Positions 24,497 through 33,137 of a stretch of 64,000 bases of DNA are shown one piece after another (positions within the stretch are counted from its first letter, which is position 1; each line of letters begins with the position of its first letter). The stretch spans positions 186,001-250,000 of the forward strand of contig JACKOK010000004.1 in the NCBI GenBank assembly GCA_024234365.1, given 5' to 3'. The position numbers and the translations under genes were made by a program. A model generated the notes under the pieces. The model ran no database searches, was not told the DNA's origin, and saw nothing but the letters and a program-made list of their open reading frames with translations. The DNA comes from Pseudomonadales bacterium (GTDB lineage: Bacteria; Pseudomonadota; Gammaproteobacteria; Pseudomonadales; Pseudohongiellaceae).

Positions 24497-25408
24497 ATGG
24501 TCGTCTCCGTACAGGCGAATTCGCAGTCAGAGGCCAATGCCGAAAAGAGCAGACAGATTCTGCAGGCAGACGCCTACGCGGGTGACAAGCGCGATCTGAA
24601 AATGCAATTGACCGAGGCGCTGCAGTCCTCACTGGAGATCCACACACTGCTGGGCCTGTTCCTGGAGCGGGTCAGCACCGTTGTGCGCCTTGACGGCATT
24701 GCCTACATCAACGAAGACGCCAATATTCGTGCCAGCATTGCCAAACAGGCCACGCACAGCTGCGGCTATCGCCTGATTACCAACGAGGACAATCTCGGCG
24801 AAATCATCTTCAAACGCGGCAGGAAATTCACCGAGAAGGAGCTGAGCATTCTGGAAACCCTGCTCGCCCCGCTGATCCACCCGCTGCGCAATGCCCTGCG
24901 ATACCACGCCGCCGTGCGCGCCGCGTTCGTGGACCCGATGACCGGGCTCGGCAACAGTCAGCATATGCGGGACAATCTGGAGCGGGAAATCAACCTGGCC
25001 AAGCGTCACAATCAGCCATTGGCGATATTGATGATTGAAGTAGACAGCCTGGGCAAGAACGCCAGCCACGCACTGCTCAAGCAATCGCGCCTGGCCCTGA
25101 CCGATCTGGCGCAACGCATCGTGGCCCTGTCACGCAGAACCGATGCCATTTATCACTACGAATCCGGCCTGTTCCTGGCCATCCTGAGCAATACCGATCG
25201 CACCGGCGCCCATGTCATCGCCAAACGTATTTCGCAAAGCGCACACGATCTGGTGCTGATGGACGACGATCAGGCCATGCAGAAACTGACACTGAGCGTG
25301 GGCATGGCCGTCATGACCGGTACAGACTCCGGCAGCAGCTTGCTCGATCGCGCCAGCAAGGCGCTGGGCGGCGCCAGGAAGCGCGGCGGCAACCTGATTC
25401 ACAGCTGA
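24497..25408 (+). CDS. Degenerate GGDEF paralogue with a retained I-site
   Basis: 303 residues, colinear with the preceding diguanylate cyclase: matching GAF-like region (THSCGYRLITNEDNLGEIIF versus SHSCGYRLITANDHLGEIVF) and DPMTGLGNSQHMRDNLEREI. The active site has decayed: GGDEL is replaced by YESGLF, and the metal Asp motif MDIDKFKQIND by IEVDSLGKNAS. The RxxD site remains (RRTD). It is therefore unlikely to make cyclic di-GMP but could still bind it. Start ATG 24497 after AAGGGG. It probably arose by tandem duplication and shares the upstream promoter. Confidence 0.88.
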   Translation: MVVSVQANSQSEANAEKSRQILQADAYAGDKRDLKMQLTEALQSSLEIHTLLGLFLERVSTVVRLDGIAYINEDANIRASIAKQATHSCGYRLITNEDNLGEIIFKRGRKFTEKELSILETLLAPLIHPLRNALRYHAAVRAAFVDPMTGLGNSQHMRDNLEREINLAKRHNQPLAILMIEVDSLGKNASHALLKQSRLALTDLAQRIVALSRRTDAIYHYESGLFLAILSNTDRTGAHVIAKRISQSAHDLVLMDDDQAMQKLTLSVGMAVMTGTDSGSSLLDRASKALGGARKRGGNLIHS

Positions 25409-25415
25409 GCGGCTG

Positions 25416-26192
25416 TCAGCGCCGGGTGGGCACGATCTTGCGGGGTTTTGTGTTCAGCGGCAGATCCACCGCCTTGTACAGCAGGGCCATTTCATCGCGG
25501 GGCAGTTCGTAGAACTCGCCCCGTTTGATTTTGCTGGGAATGAAAATCGGGCCGTAGCGCACGCGCTTCAGACGGCTGACACGAATACCCTGAGACTCCC
25601 AGAGTTTGCGCACCTCGCGATTGCGCCCCTCCATCAGCACCACATGGTACCAGCGGTTGGCTCCCTCGCCCGCGTAATACTGCACGTCCGTGAAACGGCA
25701 CAGATGACCGTCGATCTCCACGCCCTTGAGAAGGTTTTTCAAGACCTCCTCGCTCACCTCTCCCATCACCCGCACCGCATATTCGCGGTCAATATTCGAG
25801 GAAGGGTGCATCAGACGGTTGGCCAGCTCGCCGTCCGTGGTGAACAGCAGCAAGCCGCTGGTATTGATATCCAGACGCCCGATGGCAACCCAGCGACCGT
25901 GGGTAATGCGGGGAAGCCTGTCGTAAACGGAAGGACGCCCTTCCGGGTCCTTGCGGGAGCAGATTTCATCTTCCGGCTTGTTGTAGAGCAGCACGCGCTG
26001 CATCTGCACCGTGGCGCTGTTCGGGTTGACTTTTTTACCATCCACCAGCAGGGCGTCTGCCGTGCCAACGCGATCCCCGATCGTCGCCACATTGCCGTTG
26101 ATCTTCACGCGCCCCTGGCGGATCCATTCCTCCATCTCGCGGCGTGAACCAAAACCGGCACGGGCCAACACTTTCTGTATTTTTTCGTCCAT
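25416..26192 (-). CDS. rluB: 23S rRNA pseudouridine synthase B
   Basis: Makes pseudouridine near 2605 of 23S rRNA in E. coli. 258 residues from the ATG at 26190-26192, which follows GGGAGA at 9 bases and gives the family start MDEKIQKVLARAG; a longer GTG start at 26237 is less likely. N-terminal S4 RNA-binding domain, then the catalytic Asp in GRLDINTSGLLLFTTDGE. It ends 7 bases from the GGDEF gene on the opposite strand. It closes the trpS-scpA-scpB-rluB operon. Confidence 0.94.
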   Translation of the reverse strand: MDEKIQKVLARAGFGSRREMEEWIRQGRVKINGNVATIGDRVGTADALLVDGKKVNPNSATVQMQRVLLYNKPEDEICSRKDPEGRPSVYDRLPRITHGRWVAIGRLDINTSGLLLFTTDGELANRLMHPSSNIDREYAVRVMGEVSEEVLKNLLKGVEIDGHLCRFTDVQYYAGEGANRWYHVVLMEGRNREVRKLWESQGIRVSRLKRVRYGPIFIPSKIKRGEFYELPRDEMALLYKAVDLPLNTKPRKIVPTRR

Positions 26193-26246
26193 CTGATGCT
26201 GTCTCCCGACATGAAAGGCGAGCGGCATGCCCGCCACAAATTCGTC

Positions 26247-27050
26247 TTATGCAGGCTCGGATTCGTCGTCCGTATCCGCGTCGTCTTCTTCCTGTTCCCC
26301 GGCCTCATCCTCGCGGCGTTCGAACTGACCGACCCCCAGAATCTCATCCAGAGGACGCTTGGCCAGTGCAATGGCCTCTTCCTCATCGATCAGCTCATCT
26401 TCCGACAGCTCATCGCCCTGAGCACCTTCCAGGGCCTCATCCGCTTCATCATCCGGCAACTCCAGCACACGCCCGGGAATCTCCTCCCCTTCCAGCGCGA
26501 GTTCCGGATTCAGTTTGTCCAGATCACGAATTTCCGACAAGGGCGGCAGATCCTGCAGGCTCTTCAGATTGAAATAGTCGAGAAACTGGCGGGTGGTGGC
26601 AAACATGGCCGGACGCCCGGGCACATCACGATGGCCCACCACGCGAATCCACTCGCGATCCAGCAGTGTGCGGATAATGGTGGAGCTGACGCTGACACCA
26701 CGGATTTCCTCAATATCTCCCCGTGTAATGGGCTGACGATAGGCCACCAGCGCGAGGGTCTCGAGCAGGGCACGGGTATAGCGCTGGGGCTTCTCCTCCC
26801 ACAGGCGCGAAATCCACTCGCTCAGTTCCTGGCGCACCTGGAAACGGAAACCCGAGGCGACTTCCCGCAGCTCGAAGCCACGCCCCTGGCAATCCTCCGC
26901 AATCTGCGCCAATGCCGCACGCAACTCCTCATCGCCAGGGCGCTCCTCTTCGTTGAACACCTCGGCAATCGCGTTAAGGGACAGAGGTTTGCCGGCTGCC
27001 AGCAACAGACCTTCGATGATCTGCTTGAGTTTGTTACTGTTTTCGCTCAT
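26247..27050 (-). CDS. scpB: Segregation and condensation protein B
   Basis: Kleisin-accessory winged-helix protein that works with SMC and ScpA in chromosome compaction. 267 residues; core KQIIEGLLLAAGKPLSLNAIAEVF and ALLETLALVAYRQPITRGDIEEIRG. The C-terminal 90 residues are strongly acidic and low-complexity (EQEEDDADTDDESEPA), longer than in many ScpB proteins. The start overlaps the scpA stop by 4 bases. Confidence 0.95.
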   Translation of the reverse strand: MSENSNKLKQIIEGLLLAAGKPLSLNAIAEVFNEEERPGDEELRAALAQIAEDCQGRGFELREVASGFRFQVRQELSEWISRLWEEKPQRYTRALLETLALVAYRQPITRGDIEEIRGVSVSSTIIRTLLDREWIRVVGHRDVPGRPAMFATTRQFLDYFNLKSLQDLPPLSEIRDLDKLNPELALEGEEIPGRVLELPDDEADEALEGAQGDELSEDELIDEEEAIALAKRPLDEILGVGQFERREDEAGEQEEDDADTDDESEPA

Positions 27051-27955
27051 TCAGACTTTGCCTTCAAATGGATGGGGCCAAACGCTTCGGTCTGGACAAT
27101 CTCGACCAGGGAGTCCTTGATAAGCTCCATGACCGCCAGGAACGTCACCACCACGCCCAGCCGCCCCTCTTCCCGCATCAGCAGAGACACCAGCGGAACA
27201 AAGCGCTGACTGGACAGACGCACCAGAATTTCGGACATCTTCTCGCGGGTGGACAGTGTCTCACGCTGCACATGATGCCGTTCGAACATATCTGCCCGGC
27301 GCAGCACCAGCGCCAGACACACCAGAATCTCACGCAGGTCCACCTCCGGCTCCGGAGCATTGCGTTCCAGCTGGGGGGTTCCCGCCTCGGCCACGAAGAT
27401 GTCCCGCTCCAGGCGCGGAATCTCGTCAAGATCTTCCGCCGCCTGTTTATAACGCTCGTATTCCTGCAAACGCCGGATCAGTTGTGCCCGCGGGTCTTCC
27501 TCATCCTCGTCCTCACTGGCGCTGCGCGGCAGCAGCATGCGGGATTTGATTTCCGCCAGCATGGCGGCCATCACCAGATATTCTGCGGCCAGCTCGAACT
27601 GGCTGGCTTCCATCAGGTCCACATAGGCCATGTACTGATCGGTAATCTCGGCCACGTTGATGTCGAGAATATCGATGTTCTGCCGCTTGATCAGATAAAG
27701 CAGCAGATCGAGCGGCCCCTCAAAGGCCTCCAGAAACACTTCCAGAGCATCGGGCGGAATATACAGATCCAGCGGCAGTTCCGTGACCGCCTTGCCATCG
27801 ACATAGGCAAAGGGCATTTCCTGCTGAGCCACGTCGGGGTCCGCATCGCTGGCACGCAGGGAACGGCGCTCAGCCGCATCCGGCAAAGGCGCGGCCTCCC
27901 CCTGCGGTGTCTCCGTCTCCACGGCTGTTGTCTGCGTATTATCGTCCTGCATCAC
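27047..27955 (-). CDS. scpA: Segregation and condensation protein A (kleisin)
   Basis: Bridges SMC heads. 302 residues; after a variable N-terminal tail of about 70 residues the kleisin core reads EAFEGPLDLLLYLIKRQNID, with YLVMAAMLAEIKSRMLLP further on, and a C-terminal winged helix. It sits 6 bases after trpS and overlaps scpB. No smc gene is in the window, so whether the partner is SMC or an MksB-type protein is unknown. Confidence 0.96.
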   Translation of the reverse strand: MMQDDNTQTTAVETETPQGEAAPLPDAAERRSLRASDADPDVAQQEMPFAYVDGKAVTELPLDLYIPPDALEVFLEAFEGPLDLLLYLIKRQNIDILDINVAEITDQYMAYVDLMEASQFELAAEYLVMAAMLAEIKSRMLLPRSASEDEDEEDPRAQLIRRLQEYERYKQAAEDLDEIPRLERDIFVAEAGTPQLERNAPEPEVDLREILVCLALVLRRADMFERHHVQRETLSTREKMSEILVRLSSQRFVPLVSLLMREEGRLGVVVTFLAVMELIKDSLVEIVQTEAFGPIHLKAKSE

Positions 27956-27961
27956 TGCGCC

Positions 27962-29176
27962 TTATCGGTAATTCAACCCCATAGCCGCCCGCACATCCTG
28001 CATGGTAGCGGACGCCGTTTCCCGGGCTTTCTCGGCCCCGGCTGCCAGCACTGCGCGCACGGCATCGGGGTTTTTCTCATATTCGCTCGCACGCACCTGG
28101 ATCGGTTGCAGCTCGGCAACCACCGCATCGATCACAGGCTTTTTGCATTCCAGACAACCGATGCCGGCACTGCGGCAGCCCTGCTGCACCCAATCCCGGG
28201 TGCCGGCATCCGAATACACTTCATGCAGCTGCCACACCGGGCATTTTTCCGGGTTACCCGGATCGTTGCGACGCACCCGGGCAGGGTCGGTCGGCATGGT
28301 GGAGATCTTCTTGCTGACCTGATCCACCGGTTCACGCAGGGCAATGGTGTTGTTGTAGGACTTGGACATCTTCTGCCCGTCCAGCCCCGGCATCTTGGCC
28401 GCCGGAGTCAGCAAGGACTGGGGCTCCACCAGAATGCTTTTGCCGCTGCCTTCCAGGAAGCCCTGCAGGCGTTCACGATCGGCCGCAGAGAGGTTCTGCT
28501 GCCCTGCCAGCAGCGCCCTGCCACTGGCCAGTGCCTCCTGCTGCCCCTGCTCCTGATAGGCCGTACACAGCGCCTTGTACTCGCGCCCGGCCTGCTTGCT
28601 CATCTTGCGGATGACAGCCTGCGCACGTTCGACGAAATCCGGCTCACGTCCGTACATATGGTTGAAACGGCGGGCTACCTCACGGGTGAGTTCGACATGC
28701 GCCACCTGGTCAGCACCCACCGGCACATGCCCCGCCTTGTAAATCAGGATGTCCGCGCTCTGCAGCAGCGGATAGCCCAGAAAGCCGTAGGTTTCCAGAT
28801 CCCTGTCCTTGAGCTTCTCCTGCTGATCCTTGTAACTCGGCACACGCTCAAGCCAGCCCAACGGGGTGATCATGGACAACAGCAGATGCAACTCGGCGTG
28901 TTCCGGCACCTGGGACTGCACGAAGACAGACGCCGCGGCCGGGTCCACCCCCACGGCCAACCAGTCGATGACCATGTCGACAACATGTTCTTCGAGGATG
29001 GAGGGATCGTTATAGTGCGTCGTCAATGCGTGCCAGTCGGCCACAAAGAAGTAGCAGTCATAGGTATGCTGCAGGTGAAGCCAGTTCTTCAGAACGCCAT
29101 GTAGATGACCAAGATGCAGGCGCCCCGTGGGACGCATCCCCGACAACACACGCTGCCGCAACTCCGTGCTGGACAA
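27962..29176 (-). CDS. trpS: Tryptophanyl-tRNA synthetase
   Basis: Class I synthetase charging tRNA-Trp. 404 residues. The HIGH motif appears as HLGH (21-24) in SGMRPTGRLHLGHLHGVL; KMSKS is in GLDGQKMSKSYNNTI. It is longer than the E. coli enzyme (334), as in the Pseudomonas-type TrpRS, with an insert between the two motifs. It starts the trpS-scpA-scpB-rluB run; the synthetase-kleisin linkage is common in gammaproteobacteria. Confidence 0.96.
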   Translation of the reverse strand: MSSTELRQRVLSGMRPTGRLHLGHLHGVLKNWLHLQHTYDCYFFVADWHALTTHYNDPSILEEHVVDMVIDWLAVGVDPAAASVFVQSQVPEHAELHLLLSMITPLGWLERVPSYKDQQEKLKDRDLETYGFLGYPLLQSADILIYKAGHVPVGADQVAHVELTREVARRFNHMYGREPDFVERAQAVIRKMSKQAGREYKALCTAYQEQGQQEALASGRALLAGQQNLSAADRERLQGFLEGSGKSILVEPQSLLTPAAKMPGLDGQKMSKSYNNTIALREPVDQVSKKISTMPTDPARVRRNDPGNPEKCPVWQLHEVYSDAGTRDWVQQGCRSAGIGCLECKKPVIDAVVAELQPIQVRASEYEKNPDAVRAVLAAGAEKARETASATMQDVRAAMGLNYR

Positions 29177-29275
29177 TTCTTTTCCCCTTAAATCCGGCTG
29201 TTTTCAAGTGCGGCATTATCGCAGATGGGCTGCGCGAATACGATGATTTTATGCCCGCACGGCCCTGGTGCAATG

Positions 29276-29896
29276 TCACAAAAACGGGCTGGGGTCGCCC
29301 TTGCCGGCACGCACAACGCTGGCTCCGCCATCGACCAGATCCACCACCGTGGTGGCCTCAACACCGCAGGCGCCACTGTCGATAATCAGATCCACCGCAT
29401 GCCCCACACGATCCTCTATCTCGTAGATATCGCTCAGGGGAAACTCCTCTCCGGGCAGGATCAGACTGGTGCTCATGATCGGCTCGCCCAGCTGCGCCAG
29501 CAATGCCTGCGCCACGATGCTGTCCGGCACGCGCAGGCCAATGGTCTTACGCTTGGGATGCATCAGGCGCCGCGGCACCTCCTGGGTTGCACTGAGAATA
29601 AACGTATAGGGGCCGGGGGTGTGGGCCTTGAGCAGACGGTAAGCACTATTGGGCACCTTGGCATAGGTGGCAATGGCCGACAGGTCGGCGCACACCAGGG
29701 TGAAATTATGCCGGTCGTCGAGCTGACGCAGGCGGCGTATCCGCTCCAGCGCCGATTTGTCGCCGATATGACAGCCCAGCGCATAGGTGGAATCGGTGGG
29801 GTACACGATGACGCCACCATCGAGCAACACCCTGACGGCCTGTGCAATGAGCCTGGGTTCCGGGTTCTGGGGATGTATTGTGAGAGTCTGCGCCAT
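29276..29896 (-). CDS. yciO: YrdC/Sua5-fold protein, YciO subgroup
   Basis: 206 residues of the YrdC fold; TsaC members make threonylcarbamoyl-AMP for tRNA t6A, while YciO is a paralogue of unclear role. Motifs: GGVIVYPTDSTYALGCHIGD, RHNFTLVCADLS, PGPYTFIL and KRKTIGLRVPDS. The neighbourhood (trpS-scpA-scpB) matches yciO rather than tsaC. It is separated from trpS by 99 bases with no clear signal and is divergent from yciI. Confidence 0.9.
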   Translation of the reverse strand: MAQTLTIHPQNPEPRLIAQAVRVLLDGGVIVYPTDSTYALGCHIGDKSALERIRRLRQLDDRHNFTLVCADLSAIATYAKVPNSAYRLLKAHTPGPYTFILSATQEVPRRLMHPKRKTIGLRVPDSIVAQALLAQLGEPIMSTSLILPGEEFPLSDIYEIEDRVGHAVDLIIDSGACGVEATTVVDLVDGGASVVRAGKGDPSPFL

Positions 29897-30025
29897 ACTG
29901 CCCTGCCTTGTACGATTTCGCTGTCGCCCCTCCGGGGGAATAGGAACGGGGCGAACAATAACAGACTGAGACAGGCAAATCGATTACCATACCGGCTCGT
30001 CTATCATCAGCAAGGATCGAGTTTT

Positions 30026-30325
30026 ATGCTTTACGCCATTCTCTGCGAAGACAAGCCCAACAGCCTGCCCCTGCGCCAGCAGGCCCGTCCCGCGCATCTT
30101 GAACGCCTGCAGGATATGGTCGCCGCCGGGCGCATTGCCATTGCCGGCCCGCACCCCGCCATCGACAGCGCCGACCCGGGCGAGGCCGGTTTTACCGGCA
30201 GCCTGATCGTGGCGGAATTCGATTCATTGGAAGAGGCGCAGGCCTGGGCAAATGCCGACCCTTATGTGGCTGCCGGAGTGTTCAGCAAGGTCAGCGTCAA
30301 ACCTTTCAAAAAAGTACTGCCCTGA
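30026..30325 (+). CDS. yciI: YciI family protein
   Basis: 99 residues of ferredoxin-like fold: MLYAILCEDKPNSLPLRQQA, HLERLQDMVAAGRIAIAGPH, and the C-terminal ADPYVAAGVFSKVSVKPFKK. The conserved His and Asp of the putative active site are present; biochemical function is not established. Start at ATG 30026 after AAGGA. It is a single plus-strand gene between two minus-strand runs and is followed by a REP-like palindrome. Confidence 0.92.
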   Translation: MLYAILCEDKPNSLPLRQQARPAHLERLQDMVAAGRIAIAGPHPAIDSADPGEAGFTGSLIVAEFDSLEEAQAWANADPYVAAGVFSKVSVKPFKKVLP

Positions 30326-30338
30326 ACAAAACCCATGA

Positions 30339-30363
30339 TCGCCAGCAGGGCTGGCTCCTACGG
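30339..30363 (+). repeat. REP-like palindrome
   Basis: TCGCCAGCAGGGCTGGCTCC followed by TACGG: a short stem with the TCGCC...GGCTCCTAC head typical of Pseudomonas-type REP sequences. Three related copies lie at 50387-50756. Confidence 0.7.
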
Positions 30364-30404
30364 GGGCAGGTGCTGCGAAGCCTGCCTGCAGGCGAGAAGA
30401 TGAA

Positions 30405-31010
30405 TCAGGGCTGCGCGGGACGCAGATCGGGAAACTCCCGGTCCAGGATGGCGTTCCATCTGTCCAGATCCGCCTTCTTGCGCGCCTTCAAGGCCGCAGT
30501 ATCGCCATGAATGGTGATGCTGCGGATGACGTCACTGCGATTGATCTTGTAGATCGTCTGCAAACCGGATGTGATGCGCCCGAATACCGAGTGCTTGCCA
30601 TCCAGATGGGGCGTTGGCACCAGGGTCAGAAAAAACTGACTGCCATCGGTACCGACACCGCTGTTCGCCATGGACAGGGTGCCGGGCCGCGTATGCTTGA
30701 GCAGCACCTCTCCCGTGAACTGATAACCCGGCCCTCCGGTTCCATTGCCGCGGGGATCACCGCCCTGAATAACGAAATTGCGCTCCACGCGATGGAAGGT
30801 CAGCCCGTCATAAAACCCCCGCTGCGCCAGGTTGACGAAATTGGCAACCGTGGTGGGGGCTGCCCGCTCATTCAGCTCAAGCTCGATCACGCCCTTGTCC
30901 GTGACCAGGGTTGCCGTGAGCGCTTGTGCAAAAGCATTCTGCCCACCGATGAGCAGCAGCGCCGCAATCGACAGCACCTGCAACAAGTGATTTTGTTTCC
31001 TATTTTTCAT
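30405..31010 (-). CDS. Exported cyclophilin-type peptidyl-prolyl isomerase
   Basis: 201 residues from the ATG at 31008-31010, which overlaps the xth stop by 4 bases (ATGA) and begins a signal peptide (MKNRKQNHLLQVLSIAALLL to QNAFAQA). The frame is open further upstream but that extension covers xth. Cyclophilin core: GLTFHRVERNFVIQGGDPRG, GTDGSQFFLTLVPTPHLDGKH. The tail (residues 165-201) is unusual for the family (DTAALKARKKADLDRWNAI). Likely periplasmic folding helper, coupled to xth. Confidence 0.9.
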   Translation of the reverse strand: MKNRKQNHLLQVLSIAALLLIGGQNAFAQALTATLVTDKGVIELELNERAAPTTVANFVNLAQRGFYDGLTFHRVERNFVIQGGDPRGNGTGGPGYQFTGEVLLKHTRPGTLSMANSGVGTDGSQFFLTLVPTPHLDGKHSVFGRITSGLQTIYKINRSDVIRSITIHGDTAALKARKKADLDRWNAILDREFPDLRPAQP

Positions 31011-31780
31011 AATTCCAGTCCATATTGCAGTGTCACCGGAGCATGGTCCGAAAATACCTGCCCGGTGTAAATATCTGCGGCCTCCACCTTGCCCTGCAGT
31101 GACGGCGAAATCACATGATAGTCCAGCCGCCACCCCACGTTCTTGGCCCTGGCCTGTCCGCGGGCGGACCACCAGCTGTACTGCTCCGCCTCCTTGTTCA
31201 CCAAGCGAAAGGCATCCACATACCCCAGCTCGCCGTACAGTCTGTCTAGCCACTGCCGCTCCTGGGGCAGAAAGCCGGAATTCTTCTGGTTGGCTTTCCA
31301 GTTCTTCAGGTCTATTTCCTTGTGACAGATATTCCAGTCGCCGCAGACAATATACTCACGACCGTTACCGCGCAGACGGTCCATATGCGCCAGAAAGGCA
31401 TCCATGAACTCAAATTTGCGCTGCTGCCGCTCCTCGCCGCTGGAGCCCGAGGGCAGGTACAGGGAAGCAATGCTGAGACTGCCGAAATCCGCCTGTATGA
31501 ATCGCCCCTCATCGTCCGCCAGCGCAAAACCCAGGCCCGCACTGACGCGATCGGGTTCTACCCGCGAGAACAAGGCCACGCCGGAATAGCCCTTTTTCTG
31601 CGCATCAAAATAATAGCAATGAAAGCCATCGGGCCTGAACACCGGGTCTGTAAGCTGTTCTTCCTGCGCCTTGGTTTCCTGCAGACACACCACGTCCACA
31701 TCCGCGTCCCGCAGCCAGTCAAAAAAGCCTTTGCGGGCGGCCGAGCGAATGCCATTACAGTTCAGGGTCATGACTTTCAT
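31007..31780 (-). CDS. xthA: Exodeoxyribonuclease III family AP endonuclease
   Basis: Cuts abasic sites and degrades 3' ends in base excision repair. 257 residues from the ATG at 31778-31780 (MKVMTLNCNGIRSAARKGFF). Catalytic motifs are all present: LQETKAQ, SLYLPSG, GDWNICH, WRLDYHVIS and FSDHAPV. It starts 10 bases after the hemD-like gene and is coupled to the cyclophilin gene. The symbol reflects family; paralogues exist in relatives. Confidence 0.94.
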   Translation of the reverse strand: MKVMTLNCNGIRSAARKGFFDWLRDADVDVVCLQETKAQEEQLTDPVFRPDGFHCYYFDAQKKGYSGVALFSRVEPDRVSAGLGFALADDEGRFIQADFGSLSIASLYLPSGSSGEERQQRKFEFMDAFLAHMDRLRGNGREYIVCGDWNICHKEIDLKNWKANQKNSGFLPQERQWLDRLYGELGYVDAFRLVNKEAEQYSWWSARGQARAKNVGWRLDYHVISPSLQGKVEAADIYTGQVFSDHAPVTLQYGLEL

Positions 31781-31790
31781 ACTTGTAACT

Positions 31791-32681
31791 CTACTCCTCG
31801 ATTGCGTTCCTGCGTACGCCGTGACCGGCGTGTTCCACCATGCCCGCGCGGGCAAGCCTCAGCAATTCGGTCACCATGGGTTTCATAAAAAACAGGGATT
31901 GCGGCACCACGGCAACACGCACACCCGCATCCTGCAACTGCTTCGCCACCACCGGCCCCACCGCTGCCACCTGCACCTTTGCCAGCCCCTGCGCCAGACG
32001 GGTTTCAAGCCCGTGCGCACGGGCCACGCTGAGCAGGCGGGCATACTGTGGCTGACTGGTGAAGGTCATCATGGTGAGCTCAGCGTTCGCCAGCGCCTCG
32101 ATCAGAGCCAGCACACGCGCCTCATCCGCCTTGGGCGCGTAAATGTAGGGCGCCACCGGCAGCACCTGTGCCTGGCGCTGCCGCAGATAATCCATCAGCG
32201 GCAGATTGGGGTCTTCCCCGTAAAGCTGCACCGCTACACGACGGTTCTCGATAGGCAAGCCCCTCAGCGTCTCGATAATGCCTGCCGTCGTCGGCATCGT
32301 CCCGAGCAGATCCGGCTTGAGATCGATCTCCTTCAGTGCCCGCCCCGGCTTGGGACCACGACATATCCGGCAGACGCCGGCAAGCGCCGCACAAAAGGCA
32401 TCGGCGATTCCCTCCCGCTGGGCAAAACCCAGCAGACGCCGCAGGCCTTCCCCGGTAAGGATAATGAAATAGTCCGGCGGGCTGGCGATGAACTCCCGCA
32501 GCCAGCGCAGCACCGTATCGGTATCCGGCGTATCCAGAATGGAGATCAAGGGAATCCGCACCACCTCAGCACCGCGCTTGCGCAGCAGATCCTCCAGCAC
32601 ATCAAGCTGCCGGCTCTCCGGCACGGCGACCACCTGCCCCTGAAGCCCCCCGCCGCTGTGCAGCGGCCCCTCATTCTGCAT
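31791..32681 (-). CDS. hemD: Uroporphyrinogen-III synthase (HemD family)
   Basis: Closes and inverts hydroxymethylbilane to uroporphyrinogen III. 296 residues in two similar alpha/beta domains: GQVVAVPESRQLDVLEDLLRK and later FTSQPQYARLLSVARAHG, plus AAVGPVVAKQLQDAG. Sequence is divergent across this family, so the assignment rests on fold pattern. The ATG at 32679-32681 is preceded by AGAGG at 8 bases. No hemC is adjacent, so this may be a second, pathway-specific copy such as those near siroheme or nitrate genes. Confidence 0.8.
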   Translation of the reverse strand: MQNEGPLHSGGGLQGQVVAVPESRQLDVLEDLLRKRGAEVVRIPLISILDTPDTDTVLRWLREFIASPPDYFIILTGEGLRRLLGFAQREGIADAFCAALAGVCRICRGPKPGRALKEIDLKPDLLGTMPTTAGIIETLRGLPIENRRVAVQLYGEDPNLPLMDYLRQRQAQVLPVAPYIYAPKADEARVLALIEALANAELTMMTFTSQPQYARLLSVARAHGLETRLAQGLAKVQVAAVGPVVAKQLQDAGVRVAVVPQSLFFMKPMVTELLRLARAGMVEHAGHGVRRNAIEE

Positions 32682-32727
32682 GTCCATGCCCTCTGCCAGA
32701 CCTGAAAACGCGCACTGCGACGAAATG

Positions 32728-32792
32728 CACATTTGTTACGCCAAAACACAGAAACATAATACTGTTACTTTGATTCCCAAATGTGTTACCAT
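32728..32792 (+). promoter_or_regulatory. Candidate promoter and inverted repeat ahead of the small membrane peptide
   Basis: -35 TTACTT (32765-32770), 16-base spacer, -10 TACCAT (32787-32792). An 8-bp inverted repeat CACATTTG (32728-32735) and CAAATGTG (32778-32785) has its second half inside the promoter spacer; both halves are followed by TTAC. This looks like an operator, serving the plus-strand peptide, hemD or both. Confidence 0.4.
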
Positions 32793-32853
32793 ACGCCCCG
32801 TTCTTGCAGCACAGCAAGGTAACACTTAACCATCAACACAGGAGTTAAACCCA

Positions 32854-32955
32854 ATGAGTGAAGTCTTTATCAGTGCACGCGCCGTTCTCATCTCTGTTGC
32901 CGTCGTGGCTGCCTCTGTCGCGGTGCCCGTTCTGACAATGCTGGCAACGGCCTAA
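32854..32955 (+). CDS. Predicted 33-residue single-span membrane peptide
   Basis: MSEVFISARAVLISVAVVAA followed by SVAVPVLTMLATA. One hydrophobic helix fills residues 10-31. ATG 32854 has AGGAG 9 bases upstream and a candidate promoter about 60 bases upstream. I recognise no family. It lies alone in the gap between hemD and moaB; a second tiny frame follows 50 bases later. The hydrophobic bias and good ribosome site support it; length is the main doubt. Confidence 0.5.
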   Translation: MSEVFISARAVLISVAVVAASVAVPVLTMLATA

Positions 32956-33005
32956 TCCCTGAGCCGTCTTGCGGCAATCAATCCACAAATAATCAGGGTG
33001 TGCCT

Positions 33006-33062
33006 ATGAGAGCAATTCAAAGCAGTCATCCCCGCAGTATTCGTTCCGTCGCTCGCGTCTGA
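33006..33062 (+). CDS. Possible 18-residue basic peptide
   Basis: MRAIQSSHPRSIRSVARV, start ATG 33006 with AGGGTG a few bases upstream. It follows the membrane peptide by 50 bases. Very short, so it may be chance. No gene follows on this strand. Confidence 0.2.
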   Translation: MRAIQSSHPRSIRSVARV

Positions 33063-33137
33063 CCTTCTGGTCAAACCGGCGACGGGCGCGTTTCCTTCCC
33101 TTCGCAGCACATCAGCGCCAAACCCGGCCTTCTTCGT

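Noticed and set aside
27068..29104. A 678-codon open frame opposite scpA and trpS
   Set aside because: Shadow of two well-conserved genes; composition is typical of antisense frames.
29960..30020. A promoter with -10 TATCAT just before yciI
   Set aside because: The predicted start would fall on the ribosome site and no -35 is present.
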